From: Clostridia bacterium
GTDB taxonomy: Bacteria > Bacillota > Clostridia > Oscillospirales > CAG-272
Assembly: GCA_017501225.1 (NCBI GenBank)
Contig: JAFVXH010000009.1
Location: 1-64,000 of the forward strand
Reading direction: 5' to 3'
Length of the DNA stretch: 64,000 nt
Shown: piece after piece, positions 53,949-63,364 of the stretch
Layout of the letters: each line of letters starts with the position of its first letter
Position numbering within the stretch: position 1 is the stretch's first letter
The notes under the pieces: model-generated
The model's input: only the letters and a program-made list of their open reading frames with translations
Database searches by the model: none
What the model was told of the DNA's origin: nothing
Translations under genes and position numbers: made by a program

Positions 53949-53975
53949 TTAGCACTCGGCTCGCTTGAGTGCTAA
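53949..53975. promoter_or_regulatory. CIRCE operator
   Basis: Perfect TTAGCACTC-N9-GAGTGCTAA, the HrcA binding site, just past the promoter of hrcA-grpE-dnaK-dnaJ. Confidence 0.97.
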
Positions 53976-53997
53976 AACGAGCGTGAAAGGAGTATAT

Positions 53998-55089
53998 TTG
54001 GAAGTGGAACTTGAAAATCGCGGATTGTCCAAGAGAAAAAGACAAATATTAAAAGCGATCGTGGATGCGCACATTCAGGACGGCGGACCGGTCGGCTCCA
54101 AATATATCCTGCAAAGTCAGCAGCTCGGTTGCTCTGCCGCTACCATTCGGAACGAGATGGCGGAGCTGGAGGAAATGGGATATCTGGAGCAGCCGCACGC
54201 ATCTGCCGGGCGCATTCCGAGCGAGCTTGGCTACCGTTTTTACGTCGACTCCCTGATCGAGCATTACGTCATGACCACCAACGAGATCGCGCAGATCAAT
54301 CATCTTTTGCGCAGCAAGATGGGGGAGCTTGATCAGATTCTGACGGCGGCATCCAATCTTGCATCCAATCTGACCAACTACACGGGCATTGCCATCAAGC
54401 CCCGCGTTTCTGCGGTCAGTATCTCAAAATTCGAAACCATTTATCTGGATCCCAACCATTATATTCTGATCGCGGTCACGTCGACGGGTGCCGTCAAGAG
54501 CAAGCATCTGCATCCCATCACACCTGTCAGTCAGGATGCCGTGGCACTGCTTGCCGACGTGCTCAACGACTGTGTCAGCACACGCCTTGCGGATCAGATC
54601 ACGCTTCCCATCATTATGGAAATGGAATCGCGCATGGGTGTGGATTCCGGACTTGTCGGAAGCGTCATGAAGGAGATCTACAATCTTCTTGCCGAGCTGG
54701 ACGAGGGAGAAATGAAGGTCAGCGGCATCAACCGCCTTTTGCAATATCCCGAATACAGCAACGTCGAGCATCTGCAGGATCTTTTGGGAACGCTGGAAAA
54801 TAAGGAAGACATTCTCAATCTGGTGGCGCAGGGAAGCAATGAGGACGTCAACGTCGTCATCGGCTCCGAGAGCCGCGTCAAGGTGATGAACAACTCCGCA
54901 CTCGTGTTCAAGCCCATCGTCAAGGACGGTCACACCGTCGGTGCCATTGGCGTCATAGGACCTTTGCGAATGGACTACGCCAAGGTGCTTGCAACGCTTG
55001 AGGGCTTGAGCGGAAATATTTCGGATATGATCCATACCAACAAACAGTTAAACGGAGGAACGCGTGATGCAGGAAACGAAAAGGACTGA
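53998..55089 (+). CDS. hrcA: Heat-inducible transcription repressor HrcA
   Basis: Represses the dnaK operon by binding CIRCE and is kept active by GroEL. The 363-aa protein has a winged-helix N-terminus (LSKRKRQILKAIVDAHI, GCSAATIRNEMAELEEMGYL) and the C-terminal GAF-like dimer region with GVIGPLRMDYAKV. The start is non-ATG: TTG at 53998 is 5 nt after AAAGGAG; GTG at 54004 is the alternative. An upstream ATG lies within the operator. The end overlaps grpE. Confidence 0.96.
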   Translation: MEVELENRGLSKRKRQILKAIVDAHIQDGGPVGSKYILQSQQLGCSAATIRNEMAELEEMGYLEQPHASAGRIPSELGYRFYVDSLIEHYVMTTNEIAQINHLLRSKMGELDQILTAASNLASNLTNYTGIAIKPRVSAVSISKFETIYLDPNHYILIAVTSTGAVKSKHLHPITPVSQDAVALLADVLNDCVSTRLADQITLPIIMEMESRMGVDSGLVGSVMKEIYNLLAELDEGEMKVSGINRLLQYPEYSNVEHLQDLLGTLENKEDILNLVAQGSNEDVNVVIGSESRVKVMNNSALVFKPIVKDGHTVGAIGVIGPLRMDYAKVLATLEGLSGNISDMIHTNKQLNGGTRDAGNEKD

Positions 55090-55633
55090 GCAGGAGGGCG
55101 TTTGTGAGGAGCCCACGCACAACGGCTCGGAGGTCGACGCAAAGACCGAAAAGACAGATAAGAAAAAGCAGAAAAAGATAGATGCGGAGCTCGCCCGACT
55201 TCAGAAGCAGCTGGAGGCGGCTTTGGAGGCAGAGCGCGCATGCGAGGATAAATATCTTCGTATGATGGCGGAATACGACAATTTCCGTAAGAGAAGCGCC
55301 AAGGAAAAGGAGGGCGTTTACGCCGATGCCTACAGCGATTGCATCGCAAGCCTTCTTCCCGTCCTTGACAATCTGGAGCGCGCAAGCGGCTCGGAGAATC
55401 TCGAGGCGGTCAAAAAGGGACTTGAATTGACCGCAAAGGCGTTCTCCGATGCGCTGGAAAAGATGGGCGTCAGCGAGATCGAGTGCAAGCAGTTCGATCC
55501 CAATCTCCACAACGCGGTCATGCACGTGGAGGACGAGAGCCTTGGGGAGTCCGAGATCGTCGAGGTCTTCCAGAAGGGCTACTGTAAGGGCGACAAGGTC
55601 ATCCGCTACGCGATGGTCAAGGTCGCAAACTAA
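55067..55633 (+). CDS. grpE: Nucleotide exchange factor GrpE
   Basis: Releases ADP from DnaK. The 188-aa protein has a charged N-terminus, a long coiled-coil helix (about 30-75), and the GrpE signature MAEYDNFRKRSAKEKE followed by the C-terminal beta domain NPNLHNAV-like segment (FDPNLHNAVMHVED) and EVFQKGYCKGDKVIRYAMVKV. GGAGGA precedes the ATG by 7 nt. It overlaps hrcA by 23 nt. Confidence 0.97.
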   Translation: MQETKRTEQEGVCEEPTHNGSEVDAKTEKTDKKKQKKIDAELARLQKQLEAALEAERACEDKYLRMMAEYDNFRKRSAKEKEGVYADAYSDCIASLLPVLDNLERASGSENLEAVKKGLELTAKAFSDALEKMGVSEIECKQFDPNLHNAVMHVEDESLGESEIVEVFQKGYCKGDKVIRYAMVKVAN

Positions 55634-55701
55634 TCATCAGGACAACAATCAACCAAAATCATAAACAACAATAATCTTACTATATTGGAGGAAACATTAT
55701 C

Positions 55702-57528
55702 ATGGGAAAAATCATTGGTATCGACTTGGGTACAACCAACTCTTGTGTTGCCGTATATGAGGGCTCCGAGCCTATCGTAATTCCAAACCCCGAGGGAGCA
55801 CGCACCTCTCCTTCCGTGGTCGCATTTTCCAAAACGGGCGAAAGAATGGTCGGTCAGGTCGCAAAAAGACAGGCGATCACCAACCCCGACAGAACCATCA
55901 TCTCCATCAAGCGTGAGATGGGCTCTAACTACAAAAAGACGATCGACAACAAGAACTACACGCCTCAGGAGATCTCCGCGATGATCCTGCAAAAGCTCAA
56001 GGCTGACGCGGAGAGCTATCTCGGCACGCCCGTGACGCAGGCGGTCATCACCGTTCCCGCATACTTCTCTGACGCACAGCGTCAGGCAACCAAGGATGCC
56101 GGCAAGATCGCAGGTCTTGAGGTGCTCCGTATCATCAACGAGCCCACTGCCGCAGCGCTTGCTTACGGCATGGATAAGGAAGCGAACCAGAGAATCATGG
56201 TATTCGACCTTGGCGGCGGTACCTTCGACGTTTCCTTGCTTGAGATCTCGGACGGTGTCTTTGAGGTTCTCGCAACCAACGGTGACACCCGTCTTGGCGG
56301 TGACGACTTTGACCAGCGCATCATCGATTGGATGGCAGAGCAGTTCAAGAAGGAGAACGGCATTGACCTGCGCAAGGATAAGATGGTCCTGCAAAGACTC
56401 CGCGATGCCGCAGAGAAGGCAAAGATCGAGCTTTCCGGCATGTCCTCCACCTCCATCAACCTGCCCTTTATCACCGCGACCGCAGAAGGACCCTTGCACT
56501 TTGAGGCAACTCTGACCAGAGCGGAATTCGACCGCATCACCGCCGATCTTGTGGAAAGAACCATGGTCCCCACCAAGAAGGCACTCGCCGATGCAGGTCT
56601 TTCGGTAGGACAGATCGACAAGGTGCTCTTGGTCGGCGGATCTACCCGTATTCCCGCCGTTCAGGAGGCAGTCAAGAAGTTCACCGGTAAGGAGCCCTTC
56701 AAGGGTATCAACCCCGACGAGTGCGTTGCCATCGGTGCCGCAATTCAGGGCGGTGTGCTGGGCGGCGAGGTCAAGGATCTGCTCCTTCTGGACGTAACGC
56801 CTCTGTCCCTCGGTATCGAAACTTTGGGCGGCGTATTCAACCGCATCATCGACCGTAACACCACCATTCCTGTAAAAAAGAGCCAGGTATATTCCACCGC
56901 AGCGGACGGTCAGACCTCCGTTGAGATCCACGTCCTGCAGGGCGAGCGCGAGATGGCTGCCAACAACACCACCTTGGGTCGCTTCATTCTGGACGGCATC
57001 ACGCCCGCACCTCGCGGAATCCCGCAGATCGAGGTTACCTTCGACATCGACGCCAACGGCATCGTAAACGTAACGGCACTCGATAAGGGCACCGGTAAGG
57101 AGCAGCACATCACCATCACCTCCTCCACCAACATGAGCCAGGAGGACATCGACCGCGCTGTCAAGGATGCGGAGAAGTTCGCTGAGGAGGATAAGAAGGC
57201 AAAGGAAGCGGTTGACGTTAAAAACCGCGCAGAGTCTATCATCTTCCAGAGTGAGAAGACCTTGACCGAGCTTGGCGATAAGGTAGACGCTGCCGATGCA
57301 CAGGCCGTCAAGGACAGCATCGAGAAGCTCAAGGAAACTCTGAAGGGTGGCGACGTCGAGGCGATCAAGGCTGACACCGAGGCTGTGGAAAAGTCCTTCT
57401 ACAAGATCTCCGAGAAGCTGTATGCACAGAGCGCGCAGGCAGGTGCTGACGCAGGAAATGCGGATGGCGCACAGAGCCAGGACGGCACCTACTACGACGC
57501 AAACTTTGAGGATAACTCCAACAAATAA
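55702..57528 (+). CDS. dnaK: Chaperone DnaK (Hsp70)
   Basis: ATP-driven folding chaperone. The 608-aa protein starts [13 protein letters not shown], has [15 protein letters not shown] and [14 protein letters not shown] in the ATPase domain, the linker [13 protein letters not shown], the substrate domain and a helical lid ending in a Gly/Asn/Ala-rich acidic tail. It has the short loop typical of Gram-positive DnaK. A strong ribosome site (GGAGGAA) precedes the ATG. Confidence 0.99.
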   Translation: MGKIIGIDLGTTNSCVAVYEGSEPIVIPNPEGARTSPSVVAFSKTGERMVGQVAKRQAITNPDRTIISIKREMGSNYKKTIDNKNYTPQEISAMILQKLKADAESYLGTPVTQAVITVPAYFSDAQRQATKDAGKIAGLEVLRIINEPTAAALAYGMDKEANQRIMVFDLGGGTFDVSLLEISDGVFEVLATNGDTRLGGDDFDQRIIDWMAEQFKKENGIDLRKDKMVLQRLRDAAEKAKIELSGMSSTSINLPFITATAEGPLHFEATLTRAEFDRITADLVERTMVPTKKALADAGLSVGQIDKVLLVGGSTRIPAVQEAVKKFTGKEPFKGINPDECVAIGAAIQGGVLGGEVKDLLLLDVTPLSLGIETLGGVFNRIIDRNTTIPVKKSQVYSTAADGQTSVEIHVLQGEREMAANNTTLGRFILDGITPAPRGIPQIEVTFDIDANGIVNVTALDKGTGKEQHITITSSTNMSQEDIDRAVKDAEKFAEEDKKAKEAVDVKNRAESIIFQSEKTLTELGDKVDAADAQAVKDSIEKLKETLKGGDVEAIKADTEAVEKSFYKISEKLYAQSAQAGADAGNADGAQSQDGTYYDANFEDNSNK

Positions 57529-57550
57529 TTTGTGACACGTCACAAGCAGA

Positions 57551-57580
57551 ACGGGAAAGGTGCATCCGCGCCTTTCCCGT
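57551..57580 (+). promoter_or_regulatory. dnaK-dnaJ intergenic hairpin
   Basis: Ten-bp perfect stem ACGGGAAAGG / CCTTTCCCGT around a 10-nt loop, without a T-run. It may stabilise the dnaK 3' end or lower dnaJ expression by mRNA processing. Confidence 0.5.
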
Positions 57581-57639
57581 GTGGTGTATTCCAACACCGA
57601 TGAATTCTTAGCAAAGAACATAAAAATTCCGAGGATAAA

Positions 57640-58788
57640 ATGGCAGACAAAAGAGATTATTATGAGGTCCTTGGCGTTGACAAGGGTGCTGACGCATCGA
57701 CCATTAAGAAGGCATATTATAAGCTGGCGAAGCAGTATCACCCCGATGCCAATCCGGGGGATAAGGTAGCGGAGGAAAAATTCAAGGAGGCGAACGAGGC
57801 GTACGAGGTGCTCTCGGACTCCGACAAGCGTGCCAAGTACGACCAATTCGGCCACGCCGCGTTTGACCCGTCCATGGGTGGCGGCGACGGCGGCTTTGGG
57901 GGCTTTGGAGGCTTTGGCGGCGGCTTTGGAGATTTCGGCGACCTTGGCGATATTTTGGGCGGTATGTTTGGAGGTGCCTTCGGGGGCTCCTCGCGCCGAC
58001 GCAATGGACCGATGCAGGGTGAGGATATCGGCATCGGTGTCACCATCACCTTTGAGGAGGCGGCGTTCGGTGTCAAGAAGGACGTTTCCTATTCTCGCAT
58101 CTGCAAATGCGGAGAATGCAACGGTGCCGGCGGCAGCGGTGTGGAAACCTGCTCGACCTGTCACGGTACGGGACAGGTGCGCCGCGTACAGCGCATGGGC
58201 GGCATGTCCTTCCAATCCACGGTGGCGTGCGACGCCTGCCGCGGTAGCGGAAAAACCATTCAGAATCCTTGCTCCAAGTGCCGCGGCAGCGGTATGACCA
58301 GAGAAAATAAGAAGCTTACGGTATCCATCCCCGCCGGCATTGATCACGGCGAGCGCATCGCGCTTCGCTCCCAGGGCAACGACGGCAGAAACGGAGGTCC
58401 CTCGGGGGATCTGATCATCACCGTTTCGGTCAAACGCCACAACATTTTCGAGCGCGACGGCTACACACTCTACTGCGAGGTTCCCTTAACGGTTGCGGAG
58501 GCAACGCTGGGGGCTGAGATCGACGTCCCCACCCTGGAGGGAACGGTCAAATACGACATTCCCGAGGGCACGCAGGCAGGAAGCCGCTTTACCTTGCGCG
58601 GAAAGGGTATTCCGTACGTTAACGGAAACGGCAAGCGGGGAGATCTGGTCTTCTCGGTCACGGTAGAGATCCCGAAGGGACTGACAGAGAAGCAAAAGAG
58701 CGCGATGAGAGCCTTTGCCGACAGCTGCGGTGAGAGCAACTACGCCAAGCACAAGCAGTTCTTCAAAAAAATATTCGGACAGAAATGA
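57640..58788 (+). CDS. dnaJ: Chaperone DnaJ (Hsp40)
   Basis: Co-chaperone stimulating DnaK ATPase. The 382-aa protein has the J domain with HPD at about 33-35, a Gly/Phe-rich linker with GGFGGFGG repeats (about 80-115), four zinc-binding Cys repeats ([32 protein letters not shown]) and the two C-terminal beta domains. The stop overlaps the prmA start by 4 nt. Confidence 0.97.
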   Translation: MADKRDYYEVLGVDKGADASTIKKAYYKLAKQYHPDANPGDKVAEEKFKEANEAYEVLSDSDKRAKYDQFGHAAFDPSMGGGDGGFGGFGGFGGGFGDFGDLGDILGGMFGGAFGGSSRRRNGPMQGEDIGIGVTITFEEAAFGVKKDVSYSRICKCGECNGAGGSGVETCSTCHGTGQVRRVQRMGGMSFQSTVACDACRGSGKTIQNPCSKCRGSGMTRENKKLTVSIPAGIDHGERIALRSQGNDGRNGGPSGDLIITVSVKRHNIFERDGYTLYCEVPLTVAEATLGAEIDVPTLEGTVKYDIPEGTQAGSRFTLRGKGIPYVNGNGKRGDLVFSVTVEIPKGLTEKQKSAMRAFADSCGESNYAKHKQFFKKIFGQK

Positions 58789-59765
58789 GTGTAACAATGG
58801 ATCAGGATTATCTTTGCGGAGATTACGGAAATGAAACCGAGTGGACACAGATCCGCGTGACGGTGAAGCTTCCCAAGCTGGATGCTCTGACGGCTGTGAT
58901 GAGCATGGTTTCCAATCAGCTTCAAATTGAGGATTACAGTGATATCGATCTTAAGACCTGCTACGGAGATCTGATCGACGAGAGCATTCTCAACGCCGAC
59001 AAAAGCATTGCGTCGGTGTCGGTCTATCTTTCCGCCGAAAGAAGCATTCCCGAGTGCATCGCGTTTCTCAAAGAGCGCTTTTCGGTTACGGGTCTTGAGG
59101 ATGCCGTCATCGAAACCATCGGCGTCAATGAGCAGGACTGGGCAAATTCCTGGAAGGCATACTACAAGCCTATCAAGATCGGGAAGAAGCTTGTCATCGT
59201 TCCCGCATGGGAGAAGTATACTCCCTCCGAGGGCGAGCTGATCGTACGGATGGATCCCGGTATGGCATTCGGTACGGGAACGCACGAAACGACGCGCCTT
59301 GTCATCCGTCTTTTGGAGGACTATACCAAGGAGGGGTGCCGCATGCTGGACGTCGGCACGGGCAGCGGAATTCTAGCAATTTGTGCCTCCAAGCTCGGTG
59401 CCAAGGAGTGCTTTGCGTATGACATCGATCCGATGGCGGTACGTGTGGCACGCGAGAACGTCAAGGACAGCGGTCTTGCCAACATCACCTGCGAGCAGTC
59501 GGATTTGCTGCGTCAGGTGGATAAGAGCCGTCCGTACGATCTGATCTGCGCCAACATTGTGGCGGATATCATCATCCGTATGACACCCGATATTTCGGAT
59601 TATATGCACAAGGATACGGTGCTTCTGGCATCCGGCATCATCGCCGAGAGATGTGAGGACGTCGTGTCCTGCTTTGAGAAGCACGGTCTTGCCATCGTTG
59701 AGCGCGCGATCGAGAACGGTTGGTGCGCCTTGGCGGTCAAGCTTGCGGATCACGGAAGCAATTGA
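58785..59765 (+). CDS. prmA: Ribosomal protein L11 methyltransferase
   Basis: SAM-dependent trimethylation of ribosomal protein L11. The 326-aa protein has the N-terminal substrate domain, [15 protein letters not shown] (about 152-165), the SAM motif [12 protein letters not shown] (about 186-197) and the catalytic-type ICANIVADI. dnaJ-prmA adjacency is common in Firmicutes. Start at the ATGA overlap; an ATG four codons on is possible. Confidence 0.95.
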   Translation: MSVTMDQDYLCGDYGNETEWTQIRVTVKLPKLDALTAVMSMVSNQLQIEDYSDIDLKTCYGDLIDESILNADKSIASVSVYLSAERSIPECIAFLKERFSVTGLEDAVIETIGVNEQDWANSWKAYYKPIKIGKKLVIVPAWEKYTPSEGELIVRMDPGMAFGTGTHETTRLVIRLLEDYTKEGCRMLDVGTGSGILAICASKLGAKECFAYDIDPMAVRVARENVKDSGLANITCEQSDLLRQVDKSRPYDLICANIVADIIIRMTPDISDYMHKDTVLLASGIIAERCEDVVSCFEKHGLAIVERAIENGWCALAVKLADHGSN

Positions 59766-59813
59766 CCGACCTACGGCACTTTTACTTTATTAGACTAAAT
59801 TTTACAAAAGCTA

Positions 59814-59842
59814 TTGACAAATAAAAAAACTTGTGCTACAAT
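59814..59842 (+). promoter_or_regulatory. Promoter of the T-box operon
   Basis: TTGACA (59814-59819), 17-bp spacer, TACAAT (59837-59842). Confidence 0.85.
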
Positions 59843-59861
59843 GAGTCTATTCTAAATAAAA

Positions 59862-60123
59862 GACGTTGACGAAGAGGACCGAAAAGAGGGACTTCCACAG
59901 AGAATTGGCGGTTGGTGCGAGCCATGAGGGCGCTTTTTGTGTTTGTAGCTTCTGAGTCGGAAGGAAGAACGCCGCGTGTCAGTAGAACCTTCCCGTGATT
60001 GCTGCGTAAAGGCATAAGAATTGTCAGATTCTGAGTGACGGTGAAAGCCGTAATTTGAGTGGTACCGCGGGTGTACAGAACACGCTCGTCTCAAAGACAA
60101 AAGCTTTGGGACGGGCTTTCTTT
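59862..60123 (+). ncRNA. T-box riboswitch (candidate specifier GUA, Val)
   Basis: A full T-box leader. Stem I has lower pairs GAC/GTC and GAAG/CTTC (59868-59874 with 59949-59958) and the distal AGAGA...GGTTGGTGCGAGCC motif (59899-59923). The T-box TGGTACCGCGG is at 60060-60070, and a 12-bp terminator (60085-60096 with 60104-60115) is followed by CTTTCTTT. The bulge UGGU needs a tRNA with A73. By the usual spacing (codon, purine, then CUUC), the specifier is GUA at 59945-59947; UUU at 59942-59944 (Phe) is the alternative. Uncharged tRNA would turn the operon on. Confidence 0.9.
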
Positions 60124-60155
60124 GTCCTTCTCCGAGTGTCAGAAAGGAGCAAAAA

Positions 60156-62444
60156 ATGGATATCAAGGGATTGGATTTTAAGATCCGAGAAATGGCGAGC
60201 CGTATTCGCGAGCTGCGTGAGATCGAAGGCATTACGCAAGAGGATATGGCGCAGTCGGTCGGCGTCAGCGTCGAGGAATATATTCGGTGCGAATCAGGCG
60301 AGAACGATCTGAACTTTGCCTTTATCTATCGCTGCGCGATGAAGCTTGGTATCAACGTGACCGATCTGATCGAGGGACACAGCCCGACCTTGAAATCCTA
60401 TACCGTGACGCGTAACGGCGCGGGGCAAGAGATCGCGAACGCGCACGGATTGACCTATTACAATCTGGCATACGCGTTCCAGAACCGTATTGCGGAGCCT
60501 TTGTACGTGCGAAGCTCCTACGATCCCGCGGCAGAGCAGAAGGAGATCGAGCTGACCACGCACGCAGGTCAGGAATGCGACATCGTCGTCGAGGGTGAAT
60601 TGATGGTTCAGATCGGCGAGCACAAGGAGATCCTTCGCGCAGGGGACAGCATCTATTACAACAGCTCCACCCCGCACGGAATGATCGCGGTGGGCGGACG
60701 CGACTGCGTCTTTTACGCCATCGTTCTCAATCCCACGGGTGAGCCCATCCCCGAGCTGCTTCCCACACGCGCGATCCGTCAGACCCGTGTACAGCCTTAC
60801 CGCGACACCAAGGAACGCATCTATAACCGATTCGTCAAGATCGAGGAGGACGCAAACGGAACCCCCACCTCCATCGAATTCCGGAATACTGAGCGCTTCA
60901 ATTTCGCGTTTGATCTGGTCGACGCGCTTGCCGAGCGTGAGCCGGATAAGCTTGCGATGCTGCATATTTCCAAGGATAAGACCGAGCGCCGCTTTACGTT
61001 CGGAGAGATGAAAAAGCTTTCCAACCGTTGCGCAAACTACTTCAAATCGCTCGGCATCAAGCGTGGCGACCGCGTCATGCTGGTGCTCAAGCGTCACTAT
61101 CAGTTCTGGTTTGCGATGCTGGGACTGAACAAGCTGGGTGCTGTCGGGATCCCCGCTACCAACCAGCTTCAGGTACACGATTTTGAATACCGCTTCCAAT
61201 CGGCGGGGGTTTCCGCCATCATCTGCACGGCAGACGGTGACGTTGCACAGCAGGTAGACGAGGCGGCTAAGAGCTGTCCGACACTCAAGCATAAGCTTCT
61301 CGTCGGCGGCGAGCGCGAGGGCTGGCGCAATTTCGACGAGGAATATCCGCTTTACAGCACGCACTACAGCCGTGGCGAGGACGCTCCGGGCGGCGACGAT
61401 ACGATGCTGATGTTCTTCACGTCAGGCACGTCGGGATATCCCAAGATCGCAACGCACAATTACAAGTACGCGTTGGGACATTTCCATACCGCAAAGTATT
61501 GGCACAACGTCGACCCGGACGGCTTGCATTTTACCATCTCGGACACGGGATGGGCAAAATCCATGTGGGGAAAATTCTACGGCCAGTGGCTGTGTGAGGC
61601 GGCGACCTTCGTCTACGACTTTGACCGCTTTGACGCCTCCGACATTCTCCCCATGTTCGCAAAATATCATATCACCACCTTCTGCGCACCTCCCACGATG
61701 CTGCGTATGATGGTCAAGCAGGATATCTCCAAGTACGATTTCTCCTCGGTGCGCCACATGACCACCGCGGGAGAAGCGCTCAACCCCGAGGTCTACCGCC
61801 AATTCGAGCAGGCTACGGGGCTTCAGATCCTGGAGGGCTTCGGTCAGTCCGAGAGCACGATGATGATCGGAAACATGACGGGAGCGCCCCACAAGATCGG
61901 ATCGATGGGAAAGCCCGCGCCGATCTACGATATCCAGCTTGTGGATGCCGACGGCAATCCCGTGGATACGGGTGAGGTCGGTGAGATCGTGGTCAATCTG
62001 GAAAAGGGCGCACCCTGCGGACTCTTTACCGGCTACTACAACGACGAGGAAAAAACGCGCGAGGTGCTGCACGACGGTCATTACCATACGGGAGATACCG
62101 CGTGGCGCGACGAGGACGGCTTCTATTGGTACGTCGGACGTGTGGATGACGTCATCAAATCCTCGGGATACCGCATAGGACCTTTTGAGATCGAGAGCGT
62201 CATTATGGAGCTTCCGTACGTCCTCGAATGCGGTGTTTCCGCCGCTCCCGATGAGGTGCGCGGTCAGATCGTCAAGGCGAGCATCGTTCTGACTCCCGGA
62301 ACGGAGCCCTCGGAGGCGCTCAAGAAGGAGATCCAGACCTACGTCAAGGAGCATACAGCCCCCTACAAATACCCAAGACTTGTCGTCTTCCGCGATGAAT
62401 TGCCCAAGACCACAAGCGGTAAGATTCAGAGAAATAAGCTATGA
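60156..62444 (+). CDS. HTH - cupin - AMP-forming acyl-CoA synthetase fusion
   Basis: A 762-aa protein. Residues 10-65 form an XRE-type helix-turn-helix (ITQEDMAQSVGVSVEEY), 115-190 a cupin barrel (EGELMVQIGEH, YYNSSTPHGM), and 225-762 an ANL-family acyl-CoA synthetase: TSGTSGYPK (about 423), GFGQSE (about 568), YHTGDTAW, and C-terminal catalytic Lys in KTTSGKIQR. It would make an acyl-CoA from a carboxylate, ATP and CoA. The substrate is not readable; the downstream 2-oxoacid:ferredoxin oxidoreductase genes and the T-box suggest a branched-chain or aryl acid. GAAAGGAG precedes the ATG. Confidence 0.9.
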   Translation: MDIKGLDFKIREMASRIRELREIEGITQEDMAQSVGVSVEEYIRCESGENDLNFAFIYRCAMKLGINVTDLIEGHSPTLKSYTVTRNGAGQEIANAHGLTYYNLAYAFQNRIAEPLYVRSSYDPAAEQKEIELTTHAGQECDIVVEGELMVQIGEHKEILRAGDSIYYNSSTPHGMIAVGGRDCVFYAIVLNPTGEPIPELLPTRAIRQTRVQPYRDTKERIYNRFVKIEEDANGTPTSIEFRNTERFNFAFDLVDALAEREPDKLAMLHISKDKTERRFTFGEMKKLSNRCANYFKSLGIKRGDRVMLVLKRHYQFWFAMLGLNKLGAVGIPATNQLQVHDFEYRFQSAGVSAIICTADGDVAQQVDEAAKSCPTLKHKLLVGGEREGWRNFDEEYPLYSTHYSRGEDAPGGDDTMLMFFTSGTSGYPKIATHNYKYALGHFHTAKYWHNVDPDGLHFTISDTGWAKSMWGKFYGQWLCEAATFVYDFDRFDASDILPMFAKYHITTFCAPPTMLRMMVKQDISKYDFSSVRHMTTAGEALNPEVYRQFEQATGLQILEGFGQSESTMMIGNMTGAPHKIGSMGKPAPIYDIQLVDADGNPVDTGEVGEIVVNLEKGAPCGLFTGYYNDEEKTREVLHDGHYHTGDTAWRDEDGFYWYVGRVDDVIKSSGYRIGPFEIESVIMELPYVLECGVSAAPDEVRGQIVKASIVLTPGTEPSEALKKEIQTYVKEHTAPYKYPRLVVFRDELPKTTSGKIQRNKL

Positions 62445-63106
62445 AAAACCAAAAAAGAGTTACGCTGTTTGCAGGACACTACGGCAGCGGAAAAACCAAC
62501 GTTGCGGTCAATTACGCGCTCTTTCTGAAGCGGAGTGGGGAAAACCCCATCATTGCCGATCTGGACATCGTCAATCCGTATTTCCGTACCAAGGATAGCA
62601 GGGAAGAGCTGGAGGCGGCAGGCATTCGCCTGATCTGCTCGGAGTATGCCAACACCAACGTGGATATTCCCGCACTTCCCGCGGACCTGTACACCATTAC
62701 CGATAACAAAGCGCAAAAGGCAGTGCTTGACATCGGCGGTGACGACCGTGGAGCTCTGGCACTCGGCCGCCTGACGCCTGCTTTGCGTGAGGAGAACGAT
62801 TATCAGATGCTGATGGTCATCAACTGCTACCGTCCCTTGACGCGCGATGCCGGTAGCACGCTGGAGGCGATGCGCGAGATCGAGGCAGCGGCAGGGATCC
62901 CCTTTACGGGACTCGTCAATAACTCCAATCTCGGAGCGCTGACAACCGCGGATGACGTGCTCGCGTCGCTTGCGTATGCCGATGCGGTGAGTGCGCTCTC
63001 GGGGCTTCCCGTGGTGATGACGACGGTCATGGACGGACTGTTTTCCGCGCTTGAGGGAAGCATCCCCGATCTGTTCCCCCTGACCCTGCAAAAGAAAATT
63101 TGTTGA
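62441..63106 (+). CDS. P-loop ATPase of the MinD/ParA-CobQ type
   Basis: A 221-aa SIMIBI-class NTPase with a deviant Walker A FAGHYGSGKTNVAV (about 11-20), IIADLDIVNPYFRT (Walker A' region) and VLDIGGDDRGALAL (Walker B). Relatives occur beside 2-oxoacid oxidoreductase genes; some SIMIBI proteins insert metal clusters, but no role can be assigned. Its start overlaps the synthetase stop (ATGA), so it belongs to the operon. Confidence 0.8.
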   Translation: MKNQKRVTLFAGHYGSGKTNVAVNYALFLKRSGENPIIADLDIVNPYFRTKDSREELEAAGIRLICSEYANTNVDIPALPADLYTITDNKAQKAVLDIGGDDRGALALGRLTPALREENDYQMLMVINCYRPLTRDAGSTLEAMREIEAAAGIPFTGLVNNSNLGALTTADDVLASLAYADAVSALSGLPVVMTTVMDGLFSALEGSIPDLFPLTLQKKIC

Positions 63107-63152
63107 AGATCTGGCGTAAAGCTTACGCCTTCAACCAAAAAGGAGAATACAT

Positions 63153-63359
63153 ATGGCAAAATTAACCTTTAAGACCGACTACTGTAAAGGCTGTGGACTT
63201 TGTGTGGACGCTTGTCCGAAAAAGGTTCTGCGTCTTTCCCCCGACAAGATCAATCCCAAGGGACATCATCCCGTAGAGGCAGTCAACATGGACGCCTGCA
63301 TCGGATGCGCCTTTTGTGCTACGATGTGTCCCGACTGTATCATTGAAGTAGAGAGGTGA
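63153..63359 (+). CDS. 2[4Fe-4S] ferredoxin, delta-type subunit of 2-oxoacid oxidoreductase
   Basis: A 68-aa protein with two ferredoxin motifs, CKGCGLCVDACP and CIGCAFCATMCP, each binding a 4Fe-4S cluster. It lies 5 nt before vorB, the position of the KorD/VorD subunit that passes electrons between the TPP enzyme and free ferredoxin. Confidence 0.93.
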   Translation: MAKLTFKTDYCKGCGLCVDACPKKVLRLSPDKINPKGHHPVEAVNMDACIGCAFCATMCPDCIIEVER

Positions 63360-63364
63360 GAGAT

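Noticed and set aside
55630-58440. 936-codon open frame antisense to dnaK and dnaJ
   Set aside because: Mirror frame of two certain genes; dnaK antisense frames are a classic artefact.
59941-59948. Cys (UGU) or Leu (UUG) as T-box specifier
   Set aside because: Cys tRNA carries U73, which does not pair with UGGU; UUG is not followed by a purine. Val GUA fits best, Phe UUU remains possible.
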